Shown here piece by piece: positions 1 through 6,957 of a DNA stretch of 64,000 nt; the stretch's first letter is position 1, and the number at the start of each line of letters is the position of its first letter. The stretch lies in NCBI RefSeq assembly GCF_000702265.1, contig NZ_KL370880.1, positions 496,001-560,000 on the forward strand, read 5' to 3'. A program made the translations under genes and the position numbers. Source of the stretch: Butyrivibrio sp. NC2002. GTDB taxonomy: Bacteria; Bacillota; Clostridia; Lachnospirales; Lachnospiraceae. The notes under the pieces are model-generated. The model worked only from the letters and a program-made list of their open reading frames with translations, was not told the origin of the DNA and ran no database searches.

Positions 1-1
1 G

Positions 2-193
2 ATATATGAGCTTGCAGTTCTTAAGCAGTACGCAGAACCGCTTCTTTTTGCGATAACCAAGGATGACCCTGAGTATTTCGAAGCAAAGAGACTTCTGAAA
101 TTCCTTGATTATTTTGTGGCTGTTGATTCACAGTCACTTCCGAAAAATTCGCTCACAAGAGAATTTGTGGGTGGAAGCTGCTTCAAGGTTTGA
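2..193 (+). CDS. Nucleoside (uridine) kinase family protein, C-terminal end
   Basis: Only the last 63 codons lie in the window; the frame is open from base 2 to the TGA at 191-193. The visible part contains YAEPLL, EAKRLLKFLDYF and ends in REFVGGSCFKV. This matches my memory of the tail of the Lachnospiraceae uridine kinase-like (TGS plus phosphoribulokinase/uridine kinase) proteins, which end in REFIGGS. The kinase domain itself is outside the window, so the function rests on the tail alone. Its last 11 bases overlap the convergent end of the protease gene on the other strand, and I see no terminator between the two. Confidence 0.6.
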   Translation: MYELAVLKQYAEPLLFAITKDDPEYFEAKRLLKFLDYFVAVDSQSLPKNSLTREFVGGSCFKV

Positions 194-1067
194 TCGTTTC
201 CAAAAAAGAAATGATATCAGGCAGGGAAGTGGCAACCATTTCGTTGTCATCGGAACCGCCTGAAAGAAGCGCAACATAATTACCATATTGATCAAATACT
301 CCGCCTCCGGACATTCCTTCGTGGGCGGAGCATTTTGCGTAAAGCATATTATATCCAAAATCTGTAACCATGATGTCTTTATTTTGAAGCATTCCGTATA
401 CGTAGCCGTCAGCTATTTTTGTGTCATTTCCGTATATATTGTACTTTTGATTCTGCAAAGGGTCAGGAATAACCTCTGATTCCAGAGAGAAAACAATAGA
501 GGAATTGTTTTTTAGCTTGTCATACGCAGCTTTGGAATTTTCACCGGCAGGATCATCGGAACCGATTGAATCATCTTCAAGAGACGAACTGCCCATAAAA
601 AGCGGAACGGACCTAAGTCTTATAAGGTCTTCCGGAAGAAAAGAATCCGTCTCTACTTTTATAACAGCAAGGTCACGATTTTCGGAAACATCTACAAGAC
701 CTCCCTCTTTAATAAGACCATCAAAAAATATCACAAGATGGCTGTCTTCATTTTCCCAGTTTTTCACAACATGTTTTGCGGTCAGAATAAGTATCGATTC
801 ATCGGATATTTTTATAATGCTTCCGCTACCGACTTGGTTTCCGATACGTATCTGTATGCAGGATGGACGCAGCATGAGTGCTGCATTTATTATTTCTTCT
901 TCAGTTGATGCTTCTTTTTGCAAAACGGGAGTATCAAAAAGACCTGTTGAAAGCATGGATGAAGCTATTTCGCTTGCAGTAGGTCCGTTTGCAGAAACAA
1001 TAAGAGGCGTCTTTATAAAAAATAAACATGTAAATAATATGGATAATTTCAGGAATCTGTTTTTCAT
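183..1067 (-). CDS. Secreted trypsin-like serine protease without PDZ domain
   Basis: A 294-residue protein with an N-terminal signal sequence (Lys/Arg at 3-7, hydrophobic core about 8-25, likely cut near ANG 26-28). The chymotrypsin-fold triad is readable: His99 in TAKHV, Asp132 in NRDLAVIKV and Ser253 in GMSGGGVF. There is no room for a C-terminal PDZ domain, so it is not a full HtrA; it resembles short S1 proteases exported by Firmicutes. An in-frame ATG lies upstream at 1145, but that extension would run into the rnpB RNA, so I chose the ATG at 1065-1067 directly before the signal peptide. No good ribosome site precedes it. The gene begins 37 bases after the 3' end of rnpB on the same strand, so it may be read from the rnpB promoter. 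The substrate is unknown. Confidence 0.8.
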   Translation of the reverse strand: MKNRFLKLSILFTCLFFIKTPLIVSANGPTASEIASSMLSTGLFDTPVLQKEASTEEEIINAALMLRPSCIQIRIGNQVGSGSIIKISDESILILTAKHVVKNWENEDSHLVIFFDGLIKEGGLVDVSENRDLAVIKVETDSFLPEDLIRLRSVPLFMGSSSLEDDSIGSDDPAGENSKAAYDKLKNNSSIVFSLESEVIPDPLQNQKYNIYGNDTKIADGYVYGMLQNKDIMVTDFGYNMLYAKCSAHEGMSGGGVFDQYGNYVALLSGGSDDNEMVATSLPDIISFLETIKP

Positions 1068-1104
1068 GACCGGTTGAACTTCTGAAAAAAATAAATATTT
1101 TTTT

Positions 1105-1457
1105 ATGAGCAGGCCTGTAAGCCGGGTTATGTCGTGAATGATCATCTATCTAGGACTACCGTTGCCGATAGTCTCGAGCGACCTACCTGAAAACGGACCG
1201 GGCCGGCCCATGGTTTTCTTTTTGGTCTTGCTTCGGATAGGGTTTACATGGCTACAGATGTTACCATCTGCACGGTGGTCTCTTACACCGCCTTTTCAAC
1301 CTTACCGACTTCAAAGAAATCGGCGGTATATTTCTGTTGCACTTTCCCGGGAGTCACCTCCGCCGGACGTTATCCGGTATCCTGCCCTATGAAGCCCGGA
1401 CTTTCCTCACCCGCGCCCTTTCGGGACCTGCGGCCGCGATCATTTGTCCTGCTCATA
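1105..1457 (-). ncRNA. rnpB: RNase P RNA
   Basis: The minus strand reads as a bacterial RNase P RNA, the catalytic RNA that trims 5' leaders from pre-tRNA. Near the 5' end it has the hallmark GAGGAAAGTCCGGGC (about 1396-1410), and near the 3' end the conserved ATAACCCGGCTTACAGGCC. The terminal P1 helix is formed by ATGAGCAGG at 1456-1448 and CCTGCTCAT at 1113-1105, which fixes both ends. A U-rich stretch follows on the minus strand (about 1091-1104). The overall length of about 350 bases and the layout suggest type A, as is common in Clostridia, though I assigned type by eye only. Confidence 0.95.
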
Positions 1458-1463
1458 TTATGA

Positions 1464-1492
1464 ACTTTAATAAAATAAGCAACTATTGTCAA
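1464..1492 (-). promoter_or_regulatory. Sigma-A promoter of rnpB
   Basis: On the minus strand a TTGACA (1492-1487) is separated by 17 bases from TAAAGT (1469-1464). The start would fall about 7 bases on, exactly at the P1 helix of rnpB. The match of both boxes and the start position is convincing. Confidence 0.75.
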
Positions 1493-1604
1493 GTAAGTGG
1501 CTAAATTTGAGTAGAAATAATCACTTCAGAAAAATAAAATAGACTTTGGATGTTTTGGGAAAAATGTCAAAATAATCAAGTTTTTTGGGTGTAAAAGCAA
1601 AGAT

Positions 1605-1631
1605 TTGTGAATAAATTTAAATTATTATAAT
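1605..1631 (+). promoter_or_regulatory. Possible promoter of the kdu operon
   Basis: TATAAT at 1626-1631 is preceded by TTGTGA at 1605-1610 with a 15-base spacer, shorter than ideal. This is the best candidate in the AT-rich stretch before kduI. The rest of 1493-1702 shows no clear operator that I could recognise. Confidence 0.35.
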
Positions 1632-1702
1632 AACTGTATTTTATGATGTGGAAAAAATGCACATAAAAATGTCAATAATCGTTTTTTTACGGAGGTTACA
1701 GA

Positions 1703-2566
1703 ATGGAACTTAGAACAGCAGCATCTCCCAAGGATGCAAAATATTATGATACTACAAGACTCAGAGATGAATTTCTGATCGATGATCTTTTTATGCCTAA
1801 TGAGATAAAGCTGGTATACAGCCATATTGACAGGATCATCACAGGCTCAGCAGTACCTGTAAAAGGTGAGCTTGTCCTCACAGCAGGTGATGAGCTAAGA
1901 GCAGAATACTTCCTTCAGAGAAGAGAGATGGGTGTTATCAACATAGGCGGAGACGGCATCATAACAATCGATGGAAAGGAATATGAAGTTGGCTACAAGA
2001 TGGGAATGTACATCGGTATGGGCAAGAAAGATATTTCTTTTGCTAGTAAGGATGCCGAGAATCCTGCAAAGTTCTATATAAACAGTGCTCCTGCACATAA
2101 GACATATCCTACGGTTCTCATCAAGAGAGAAGGCACACCTTCAGAGGACGTTGTAATAATAAAGGATGAAAACAAGAAGGAACTCGGCTCTGCTGAGGAG
2201 TCAAACCACAGAGTTATTAACAAATATATCCTTCCCGGACAGGTTGAAACCTGCCAGCTTGAGATGGGTATGACAGAGCTTAAGCCCGGCAGCGTATGGA
2301 ACACAATGCCTTGCCACACACATGACAGAAGAATGGAAGTATATCTTTACTTTGATATGCCCGAGGATGCTATTGTGATGCACTTTATGGGTGAACCTAC
2401 AGAGACAAGACATATCGTTATGAGAAATGAGCAGGCTGTGATCAGCCCCAGCTGGTCTATCCACTCAGGATGCGGTTCACAGGCTTATACATTTATCTGG
2501 GGAATGGTTGGAGAAAACCAGGACTTCGATGATATGGATGATGTGGCTATGCAGGATCTTAAGTAA
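1703..2566 (+). CDS. kduI: 5-dehydro-4-deoxy-D-glucuronate isomerase
   Basis: A 287-residue cytoplasmic enzyme that isomerises 5-keto-4-deoxyuronate, made from unsaturated galacturonate after pectin lyase action, into 2,5-diketo-3-deoxygluconate. The zinc ligands known from E. coli KduI (His196, His198, Glu203, His245) are all present with one constant offset: His205 and His207 in CHTHDRRMEVY, Glu212, and His254 in SWSIHSG. Length fits the family (about 278). The start is the ATG at 1703 with GGAGGT at 1691-1696. It is first in a run with kduD, eda and kdgK, which covers the rest of the uronate route. Confidence 0.95.
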   Translation: MELRTAASPKDAKYYDTTRLRDEFLIDDLFMPNEIKLVYSHIDRIITGSAVPVKGELVLTAGDELRAEYFLQRREMGVINIGGDGIITIDGKEYEVGYKMGMYIGMGKKDISFASKDAENPAKFYINSAPAHKTYPTVLIKREGTPSEDVVIIKDENKKELGSAEESNHRVINKYILPGQVETCQLEMGMTELKPGSVWNTMPCHTHDRRMEVYLYFDMPEDAIVMHFMGEPTETRHIVMRNEQAVISPSWSIHSGCGSQAYTFIWGMVGENQDFDDMDDVAMQDLK

Positions 2567-2589
2567 TTGATGAAGAAAGGAGTAATAGT

Positions 2590-3426
2590 ATGGATACAAG
2601 CTTTTTAAAGATATTTTCACTTGAAGGAAAAACAGCATGGGTAACAGGTGCGTCATACGGACTTGGCCTTGCTTATGCAACTGCTTTTGCACAGAGCGGA
2701 GCAAAGATTGTATTTAATGATATCAACCAGGAACTTGTTGACAAGGGAATGGCTGAATATAAAAAACTTGGAATCGACGCATACGGCGCAGTATGTGACG
2801 TAACAAACGAAGATGATGTAAAAGAGTTTGTGAAAAATGCGGAAAAGGAAAAAGGACCTATCGATATCCTTGTAAATAACGCAGGTATCATCAAGAGAAT
2901 ACCTATGATAGAGATGACAGTAAAAGAGTGGAATCAGGTAATCGATGTTGACCTTACAGGTCCTTTTATCTGCTCAAAAGCAGTTCTTCCCGGCATGATC
3001 GAGAGAAGAAGCGGCAAGATAATAAATGCCTGCTCTATGATGAGCGAGCTTGGAAGAGAGACTGTATCAGCTTATGCAGCAGCGAAGGGCGGTCTTAAGA
3101 TGCTCACAAAGAACATCTGCTCTGAATATGGTCAGTACAATATTCAGTGTAATGCTATCGGACCCGGCTATATTGCTACGCCCCAGACAGCACCGCTTCG
3201 CGAAAAACAGGCTGACGGATCTATGCATCCTTTTGACAGATTTATCAGATCCAAAACACCTGCCCAGAGATGGGGAAAAACAGAAGACCTTATGGGACTT
3301 GCAGTATTTCTTGCTTCTAGCGCATCTGATTTTATAAACGGACAGGTTGTTTATATAGATGGCGGTATCCTTGCATATATAGGCCAGGATCCGGGAAATC
3401 TTGATCCATCAAAATTTGAAGACTAA
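2590..3426 (+). CDS. kduD: 2-deoxy-D-gluconate 3-dehydrogenase-like SDR (KduD type)
   Basis: A 278-residue short-chain dehydrogenase. It has the nucleotide-binding TGASYGLG (19-26), NNAG (96-99), and the catalytic Ser149, Tyr162 and Lys166 (SAYAAAK). The late segment TPAQRWG resembles the IPAGRWG of KduD. Its place directly behind kduI, with a 23-base gap holding GAAAGGAG, points to reduction of 2,5-diketo-3-deoxygluconate to 2-keto-3-deoxygluconate. Close relatives are often annotated as gluconate 5-dehydrogenase, which I cannot exclude from sequence alone; operon context favours KduD. Confidence 0.85.
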   Translation: MDTSFLKIFSLEGKTAWVTGASYGLGLAYATAFAQSGAKIVFNDINQELVDKGMAEYKKLGIDAYGAVCDVTNEDDVKEFVKNAEKEKGPIDILVNNAGIIKRIPMIEMTVKEWNQVIDVDLTGPFICSKAVLPGMIERRSGKIINACSMMSELGRETVSAYAAAKGGLKMLTKNICSEYGQYNIQCNAIGPGYIATPQTAPLREKQADGSMHPFDRFIRSKTPAQRWGKTEDLMGLAVFLASSASDFINGQVVYIDGGILAYIGQDPGNLDPSKFED

Positions 3427-3446
3427 AAAAAAGAGGCAGAATAAAA

Positions 3447-4409
3447 ATGAACGAAGTATGTAAAGAGTTATACAAGATTGGTATTGTTCCTGTTATCGCA
3501 ATCGATAATGCCGCGGACGCTGAGCCTTTGGCAAAGGCTCTTATTGAAGGGGGACTTCCTGCAGCTGAGGTAACATTCAGGACAGATGCAGCTGAGGAAG
3601 CAATAAGCATTATTTCAAAAAAATTCCCGGAGATGATAGTCGGAGCAGGTACTGTTCTAAACAGTGAACAGGCAGACAGAGCAAAAAAAGCCGGCGCTAA
3701 ATTTATTGTCAGCCCCGGTTTTAACAGAAGCAATGTTGAGTACATTCAGAGTATTGGCGTGCCGGTAGTTCCGGGAACAGCTACTCCCGGTGAAGTTGAG
3801 CAGGCTATTGAGCTTGGACTTGACTGTGTGAAGTTTTTCCCTGCAGAACAGAATGGGGGAATTGCCAAGATAAAAGCTATGGCAGCACCATATACCAAAA
3901 TGCACTTCATGCCGACAGGCGGTATAAATAAGAATAATCTGTGTGATTATCTTTCATTTGACCGCGTTTTTTGCTGTGGCGGCAGCTGGATGGTCAAAAA
4001 AGACATGATAGCTGAAGGCAGATTTGATGAAATAAAGGCTCTTGCTGCTGACGCTGTTAAGAGTATGCTCGGATTTAAACTTGTTCATATCGGAATAAAC
4101 TCTAAAGATAAAGAGGAAGCTGATAAGGTAGCGAATATGTTCTCTATGCTATTTGGATTTGAGAAGGACGAGAGAGAAGCTTCTGTATTTGCCGGAAAAG
4201 AAATCGAGGTAATGGCAGGAGGCGCCAGAGGAACAAAGGGACATATCGCGATAGGCACAAACAGTGTAGACAGAGCGGTTTACCACCTCTCCCAAAAAGG
4301 CGTTGAATTTGACGAGAGTTCATATAAGTATGAATCAAACGGAAATCTGAAGTTTGCATATCTTAAAGACGAGATAGGCGGATTTGCAGTTCATCTTATA
4401 AAAAAGTAA
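3447..4409 (+). CDS. eda: KDPG/KHG aldolase fused to a C-terminal VOC-like domain
   Basis: Residues 1 to about 208 are a class I KDPG aldolase that splits 2-keto-3-deoxy-6-phosphogluconate into pyruvate and glyceraldehyde-3-phosphate. The active-site residues of E. coli Eda (Glu45, Arg49, Thr73, Lys133) map with a constant shift to Glu41, Arg45, Thr69 and Lys129; Lys129 in CVKFFPAE is the Schiff-base lysine. Eda alone is about 210 residues, but this protein has 320. Residues about 209-320 (from KLVHIGINS to FAVHLIKK) have the beta-alpha-beta-beta-beta pattern of the vicinal oxygen chelate fold (glyoxalase/dioxygenase superfamily). Where that fold usually ends with a metal-binding Glu, this one has His (AVHLI). 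The role of the added domain is unknown. A frameshift or fusion error is unlikely, as the frame is continuous. Confidence 0.88.
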   Translation: MNEVCKELYKIGIVPVIAIDNAADAEPLAKALIEGGLPAAEVTFRTDAAEEAISIISKKFPEMIVGAGTVLNSEQADRAKKAGAKFIVSPGFNRSNVEYIQSIGVPVVPGTATPGEVEQAIELGLDCVKFFPAEQNGGIAKIKAMAAPYTKMHFMPTGGINKNNLCDYLSFDRVFCCGGSWMVKKDMIAEGRFDEIKALAADAVKSMLGFKLVHIGINSKDKEEADKVANMFSMLFGFEKDEREASVFAGKEIEVMAGGARGTKGHIAIGTNSVDRAVYHLSQKGVEFDESSYKYESNGNLKFAYLKDEIGGFAVHLIKK

Positions 4410-4414
4410 AGGGA

Positions 4415-4452
4415 GGAACCATCATGACGAAGTCATGATTTGGAATGGTTCC
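4415..4452 (+). repeat. Nested intercistronic hairpin 1 (eda-kdgK)
   Basis: GGAACCAT (4415-4422) pairs with ATGGTTCC (4445-4452), and inside it ATCATGAC (4421-4428) pairs with GTCATGAT (4432-4439) around a GAA loop. The two stems share two bases at the junction. No U-run follows, so it does not look like a terminator; an mRNA-stability or processing hairpin is more likely. Confidence 0.6.
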
Positions 4453-4461
4453 GACCGATAG

Positions 4462-4486
4462 GGCAGGATTGCGGAGCAATCGTGCC
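4462..4486 (+). repeat. Intercistronic hairpin 2 (eda-kdgK)
   Basis: GGCAGGATTGC and GCAATCGTGCC form an 11-base stem with a single internal mismatch around a GGA loop, nine bases after hairpin 1. It lacks a U-tract. Together the two fill most of the 106-base gap between eda and kdgK. Confidence 0.6.
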
Positions 4487-4515
4487 AATACATAATATAC
4501 GAGGGAGTAATGAAA

Positions 4516-5541
4516 ATGTCTAAAAGAGTAGTAACATTTGGAGAAATTATGCTGCGTCTACAGCCTGACAACTACCTTAGATTTGTTCAGGTGGATCATC
4601 TGGAGGCCACATTCGGAGGCGGAGAAGCGAATGTATCTGTGTCTCTTGCAAATTACGGAATTGACTCAAGATACGTAACAAAGCTTCCCACGCATGAGAT
4701 AGGTCAGGCAGCAGTTAATTCACTTAGAAAATTTGGTGTTGATACCTCTTATATCACAAGAGGCGGTGACAGAGTCGGAATTTACTTTAATGAAAAGGGA
4801 GCCTCACAGAGAGGAAGCAAGTGCATCTATGACAGAGCACATTCTGCAATTGCAGAGGCATCAAAGGATGATTTTAACTGGGATGAAATCTTTGAAGGTG
4901 CAGAGTGGTTCCACTTTACAGGAATAACTCCCGCTGTAAGCGACAGCCTGGCAGAAATAACTCTTGAGGCTGCCAAAAAAGCAAAAGAGAAGGGGCTTAC
5001 AGTCAGCTGCGACCTTAATTACAGAGGAAAACTCTGGAGCAAGGAAAAGGCCGGAAAGGTCATGGGCGAAATCTGCAAATATGTTGATGTCTGCATTGCA
5101 AATGAGGAAGATGCGGGCGATGTATTTGGTATAAAGGCATCAAGCACTGATGTCACAACAGGTAAGCTTAACCGCGAGGGCTATATTGAAGTAGCTCAAA
5201 AGCTCACAGAGAGATTTGGTTTTAAGAAAGTTGCCATAACACTTAGAGAGTCTATTTCCGCTAACGATAATAACTGGAGTGCTATGCTCTATGAAGACGG
5301 CAAGGCATATTTTTCAAAGAAATATGCTCTTAGGATTGTTGACAGAGTTGGCGGCGGAGATTCGTTTGGCGGCGGTCTTATTTATGGCTGCGTAAACGGA
5401 TATGGTCCTCAGGAAACTATAGAGTTTGCAGTAGCTGCATCTGCGCTCAAACACACTATTGAAGGAGACTTCAATATGGTATCGGTTGAAGAGGTTCAAA
5501 AGCTTGCAGGCGGCGATGGTTCGGGAAGAATCCAGCGATAA
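4516..5541 (+). CDS. kdgK: 2-dehydro-3-deoxygluconokinase (PfkB family)
   Basis: A sugar kinase of the ribokinase/PfkB family. It opens with VVTFGEIMLRL, has the family's early GGGEANV substrate motif, and the C-terminal signature DRVGGGDSFGGG, which carries the catalytic Asp and the anion hole. It would phosphorylate 2-keto-3-deoxygluconate to KDPG, the substrate of the Eda upstream, completing the uronate route. An ATG at 4510 sits only 2-3 bases after GAGGGAG (4501-4507), too close; the ATG at 4516 is spaced about 8 bases and is preferred, giving 341 residues. It is followed by a strong terminator at 5587-5623, which closes the operon. Confidence 0.92.
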   Translation: MSKRVVTFGEIMLRLQPDNYLRFVQVDHLEATFGGGEANVSVSLANYGIDSRYVTKLPTHEIGQAAVNSLRKFGVDTSYITRGGDRVGIYFNEKGASQRGSKCIYDRAHSAIAEASKDDFNWDEIFEGAEWFHFTGITPAVSDSLAEITLEAAKKAKEKGLTVSCDLNYRGKLWSKEKAGKVMGEICKYVDVCIANEEDAGDVFGIKASSTDVTTGKLNREGYIEVAQKLTERFGFKKVAITLRESISANDNNWSAMLYEDGKAYFSKKYALRIVDRVGGGDSFGGGLIYGCVNGYGPQETIEFAVAASALKHTIEGDFNMVSVEEVQKLAGGDGSGRIQR

Positions 5542-5569
5542 AAATCACGAAATTTCAAATGAGAGTTTA

Positions 5570-5575
5570 TATAAT
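5570..5575 (+). promoter_or_regulatory. Possible -10 box upstream of the terminator hairpin
   Basis: A TATAAT sits just after kdgK and before the hairpin at 5587-5623. I see no good -35 box. It matters only because the next gene starts 16 bases after that hairpin, leaving no space for a promoter in between. Confidence 0.3.
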
Positions 5576-5586
5576 TTGATGAAGCA

Positions 5587-5623
5587 AAAAACACCCCGAT
5601 GATATTGTTATCGGGGTGTTTTT
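5587..5623 (+). terminator. Rho-independent terminator of the kdu-kdg operon
   Basis: A 14-base perfect stem with CACCCCGAT and ATCGGGGTG at its core, a 9-base loop, and a run of T at the 3' arm (5619-5623). The A-run on the 5' arm also makes it usable in the reverse direction. Confidence 0.85.
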
Positions 5624-5639
5624 GAGCTAAAATCTTTGT

Positions 5640-6719
5640 ATGTTAAAGAATAAGATATCCCGTGAAGAACGGGAGGATTTTTATCAGTCAAAATATAAAT
5701 ATTTTAGAAAAGTCAGCACGTTTGCAGCTATAATAACTGCACTATGCGAAATATCGTATTTTGTGTCTGATTGTCAGATTTTTGGAAGGTTTGCGTATGA
5801 AACGCTTGTTCCAAGACTCTCGATATTAGTACCGCTTATACTGTTTATTATTTTGGCGCCCAAGGTAACTGACTATAAAAAGGGGGCTTTATTAAATTAC
5901 CTGATTGCTCATGGTGCGATGTGGGCAACAATATGGGCTATTGTGTATCTGCCAAATAAGGACTTTTCTCGAGAAGGATTTATTATAATGCATTTTGCAT
6001 TTCTGGCGACAGGACTTGCGATACCGCTAAAAATCCACATCCCGGTACATGGGCTTTTGCTCCTTAATATTATCGTGTCAAATACATTTAATCATTATCC
6101 GCATTTTGATCTGATGATTTCTCTGGCTTTGCCTTTATATATCGGATGTTGCGTACTTTTGTATATTTTTGAAAATGTATATGCCGATCAGTATCTTATG
6201 ACAAGGGAGCTTCAGAAGACATCAATAACTGACTCGCTTACTGAGGTTTACAATAGAAACAAGCTGGAAGATATTGTTGATGAAAAAGATGAACATTTGA
6301 AAGTGGGACATAAGCTGGAAGCTGTAATTCTCATGATTGATATAGACTACTTCAAGCGCGTCAATGATACATACGGACATGATTCAGGAGATAAGGTTCT
6401 TGTAAGTGTTGCGGAGCAGATAAAAAAATGCATAAGATCAACAGATATTGTTATCAGATGGGGCGGCGAGGAATTTGTTGTGGTTCTTTCAGGCGCTGAA
6501 TCCTCTGTTGGACTTAATATTGCAGAGCATATAAGAAGCGGAGTTGAATCAACTGATAATGAGGTCTGCCCTGTTACCGTATCGGTCGGCGTCAGCAGAT
6601 ATGACGGCGGTAATTATACGCAGGCTGTTAAGCATGCAGATGAAGCCCTATATTATGCCAAAGAGCATGGCAGAAATCTGGTTGTTCATTATGACGATCT
6701 TGCAAAAGACGAATCATAA
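5640..6719 (+). CDS. Membrane diguanylate cyclase (GGDEF)
   Basis: A 359-residue protein. Residues 1-185 hold about six hydrophobic segments (about 26-44, 58-74, 84-103, 114-130, 136-149, 158-177), and residues 195-355 form a GGDEF domain that makes cyclic di-GMP from GTP. The active-site motif is GGEEF at 275-279, a functional variant, and the allosteric inhibitory site RxxD (Arg266-Asp269) is in place, so product inhibition is expected. The metal-binding DxD region reads MIDIDYFKRVND. The N-terminal region is not a sensor domain I can name. There is no recognisable ribosome binding site before the ATG, and a terminator hairpin ends 16 bases upstream. Confidence 0.9.
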   Translation: MLKNKISREEREDFYQSKYKYFRKVSTFAAIITALCEISYFVSDCQIFGRFAYETLVPRLSILVPLILFIILAPKVTDYKKGALLNYLIAHGAMWATIWAIVYLPNKDFSREGFIIMHFAFLATGLAIPLKIHIPVHGLLLLNIIVSNTFNHYPHFDLMISLALPLYIGCCVLLYIFENVYADQYLMTRELQKTSITDSLTEVYNRNKLEDIVDEKDEHLKVGHKLEAVILMIDIDYFKRVNDTYGHDSGDKVLVSVAEQIKKCIRSTDIVIRWGGEEFVVVLSGAESSVGLNIAEHIRSGVESTDNEVCPVTVSVGVSRYDGGNYTQAVKHADEALYYAKEHGRNLVVHYDDLAKDES

Positions 6720-6768
6720 AACAGAAATTTAGGAAAATATTTAAAATATATTTTTTTCAAAGCACGAT

Positions 6769-6805
6769 AAAATGTGCCGGTAGAGGATACCGGTACATTT
6801 TTTTT
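6769..6805 (+). terminator. Rho-independent terminator
   Basis: A 13-base stem with one G-U pair built on TGTGCCGGT and ACCGGTACA with a 7-base loop, followed by an unbroken T-run. It ends the diguanylate cyclase transcript. Confidence 0.88.
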
Positions 6806-6822
6806 ATATTTTTTAAAATTTT

Positions 6823-6850
6823 TTGCTTGCAAAAGATTTTTGTCTATGAT
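6823..6850 (+). promoter_or_regulatory. Promoter of the coiled-coil protein gene
   Basis: TTGCTT (6823-6828), 16 bases, TATGAT (6845-6850). The predicted leader is about 100 bases long and holds a perfect 10-base palindrome GTCAGCTGAC (6871-6880) and a small hairpin TCGGA/TCCGA (6889-6904). The function of these two elements is unknown. Confidence 0.5.
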
Positions 6851-6957
6851 ACTATCTCAACTTGTCGGCAGTCAGCTGACCAAATCTTTCGGAACTTCTT
6901 CCGAGGGAATTCCATTTATTTAATTTTTTTATTTTTATGAAAGGCGGTTTATTTTTT

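Noticed and set aside
505..1077. 190-codon frame on the + strand
   Set aside because: It is antisense to the protease gene, which has a complete catalytic triad and signal peptide; the + frame has no recognisable motif or ribosome site.
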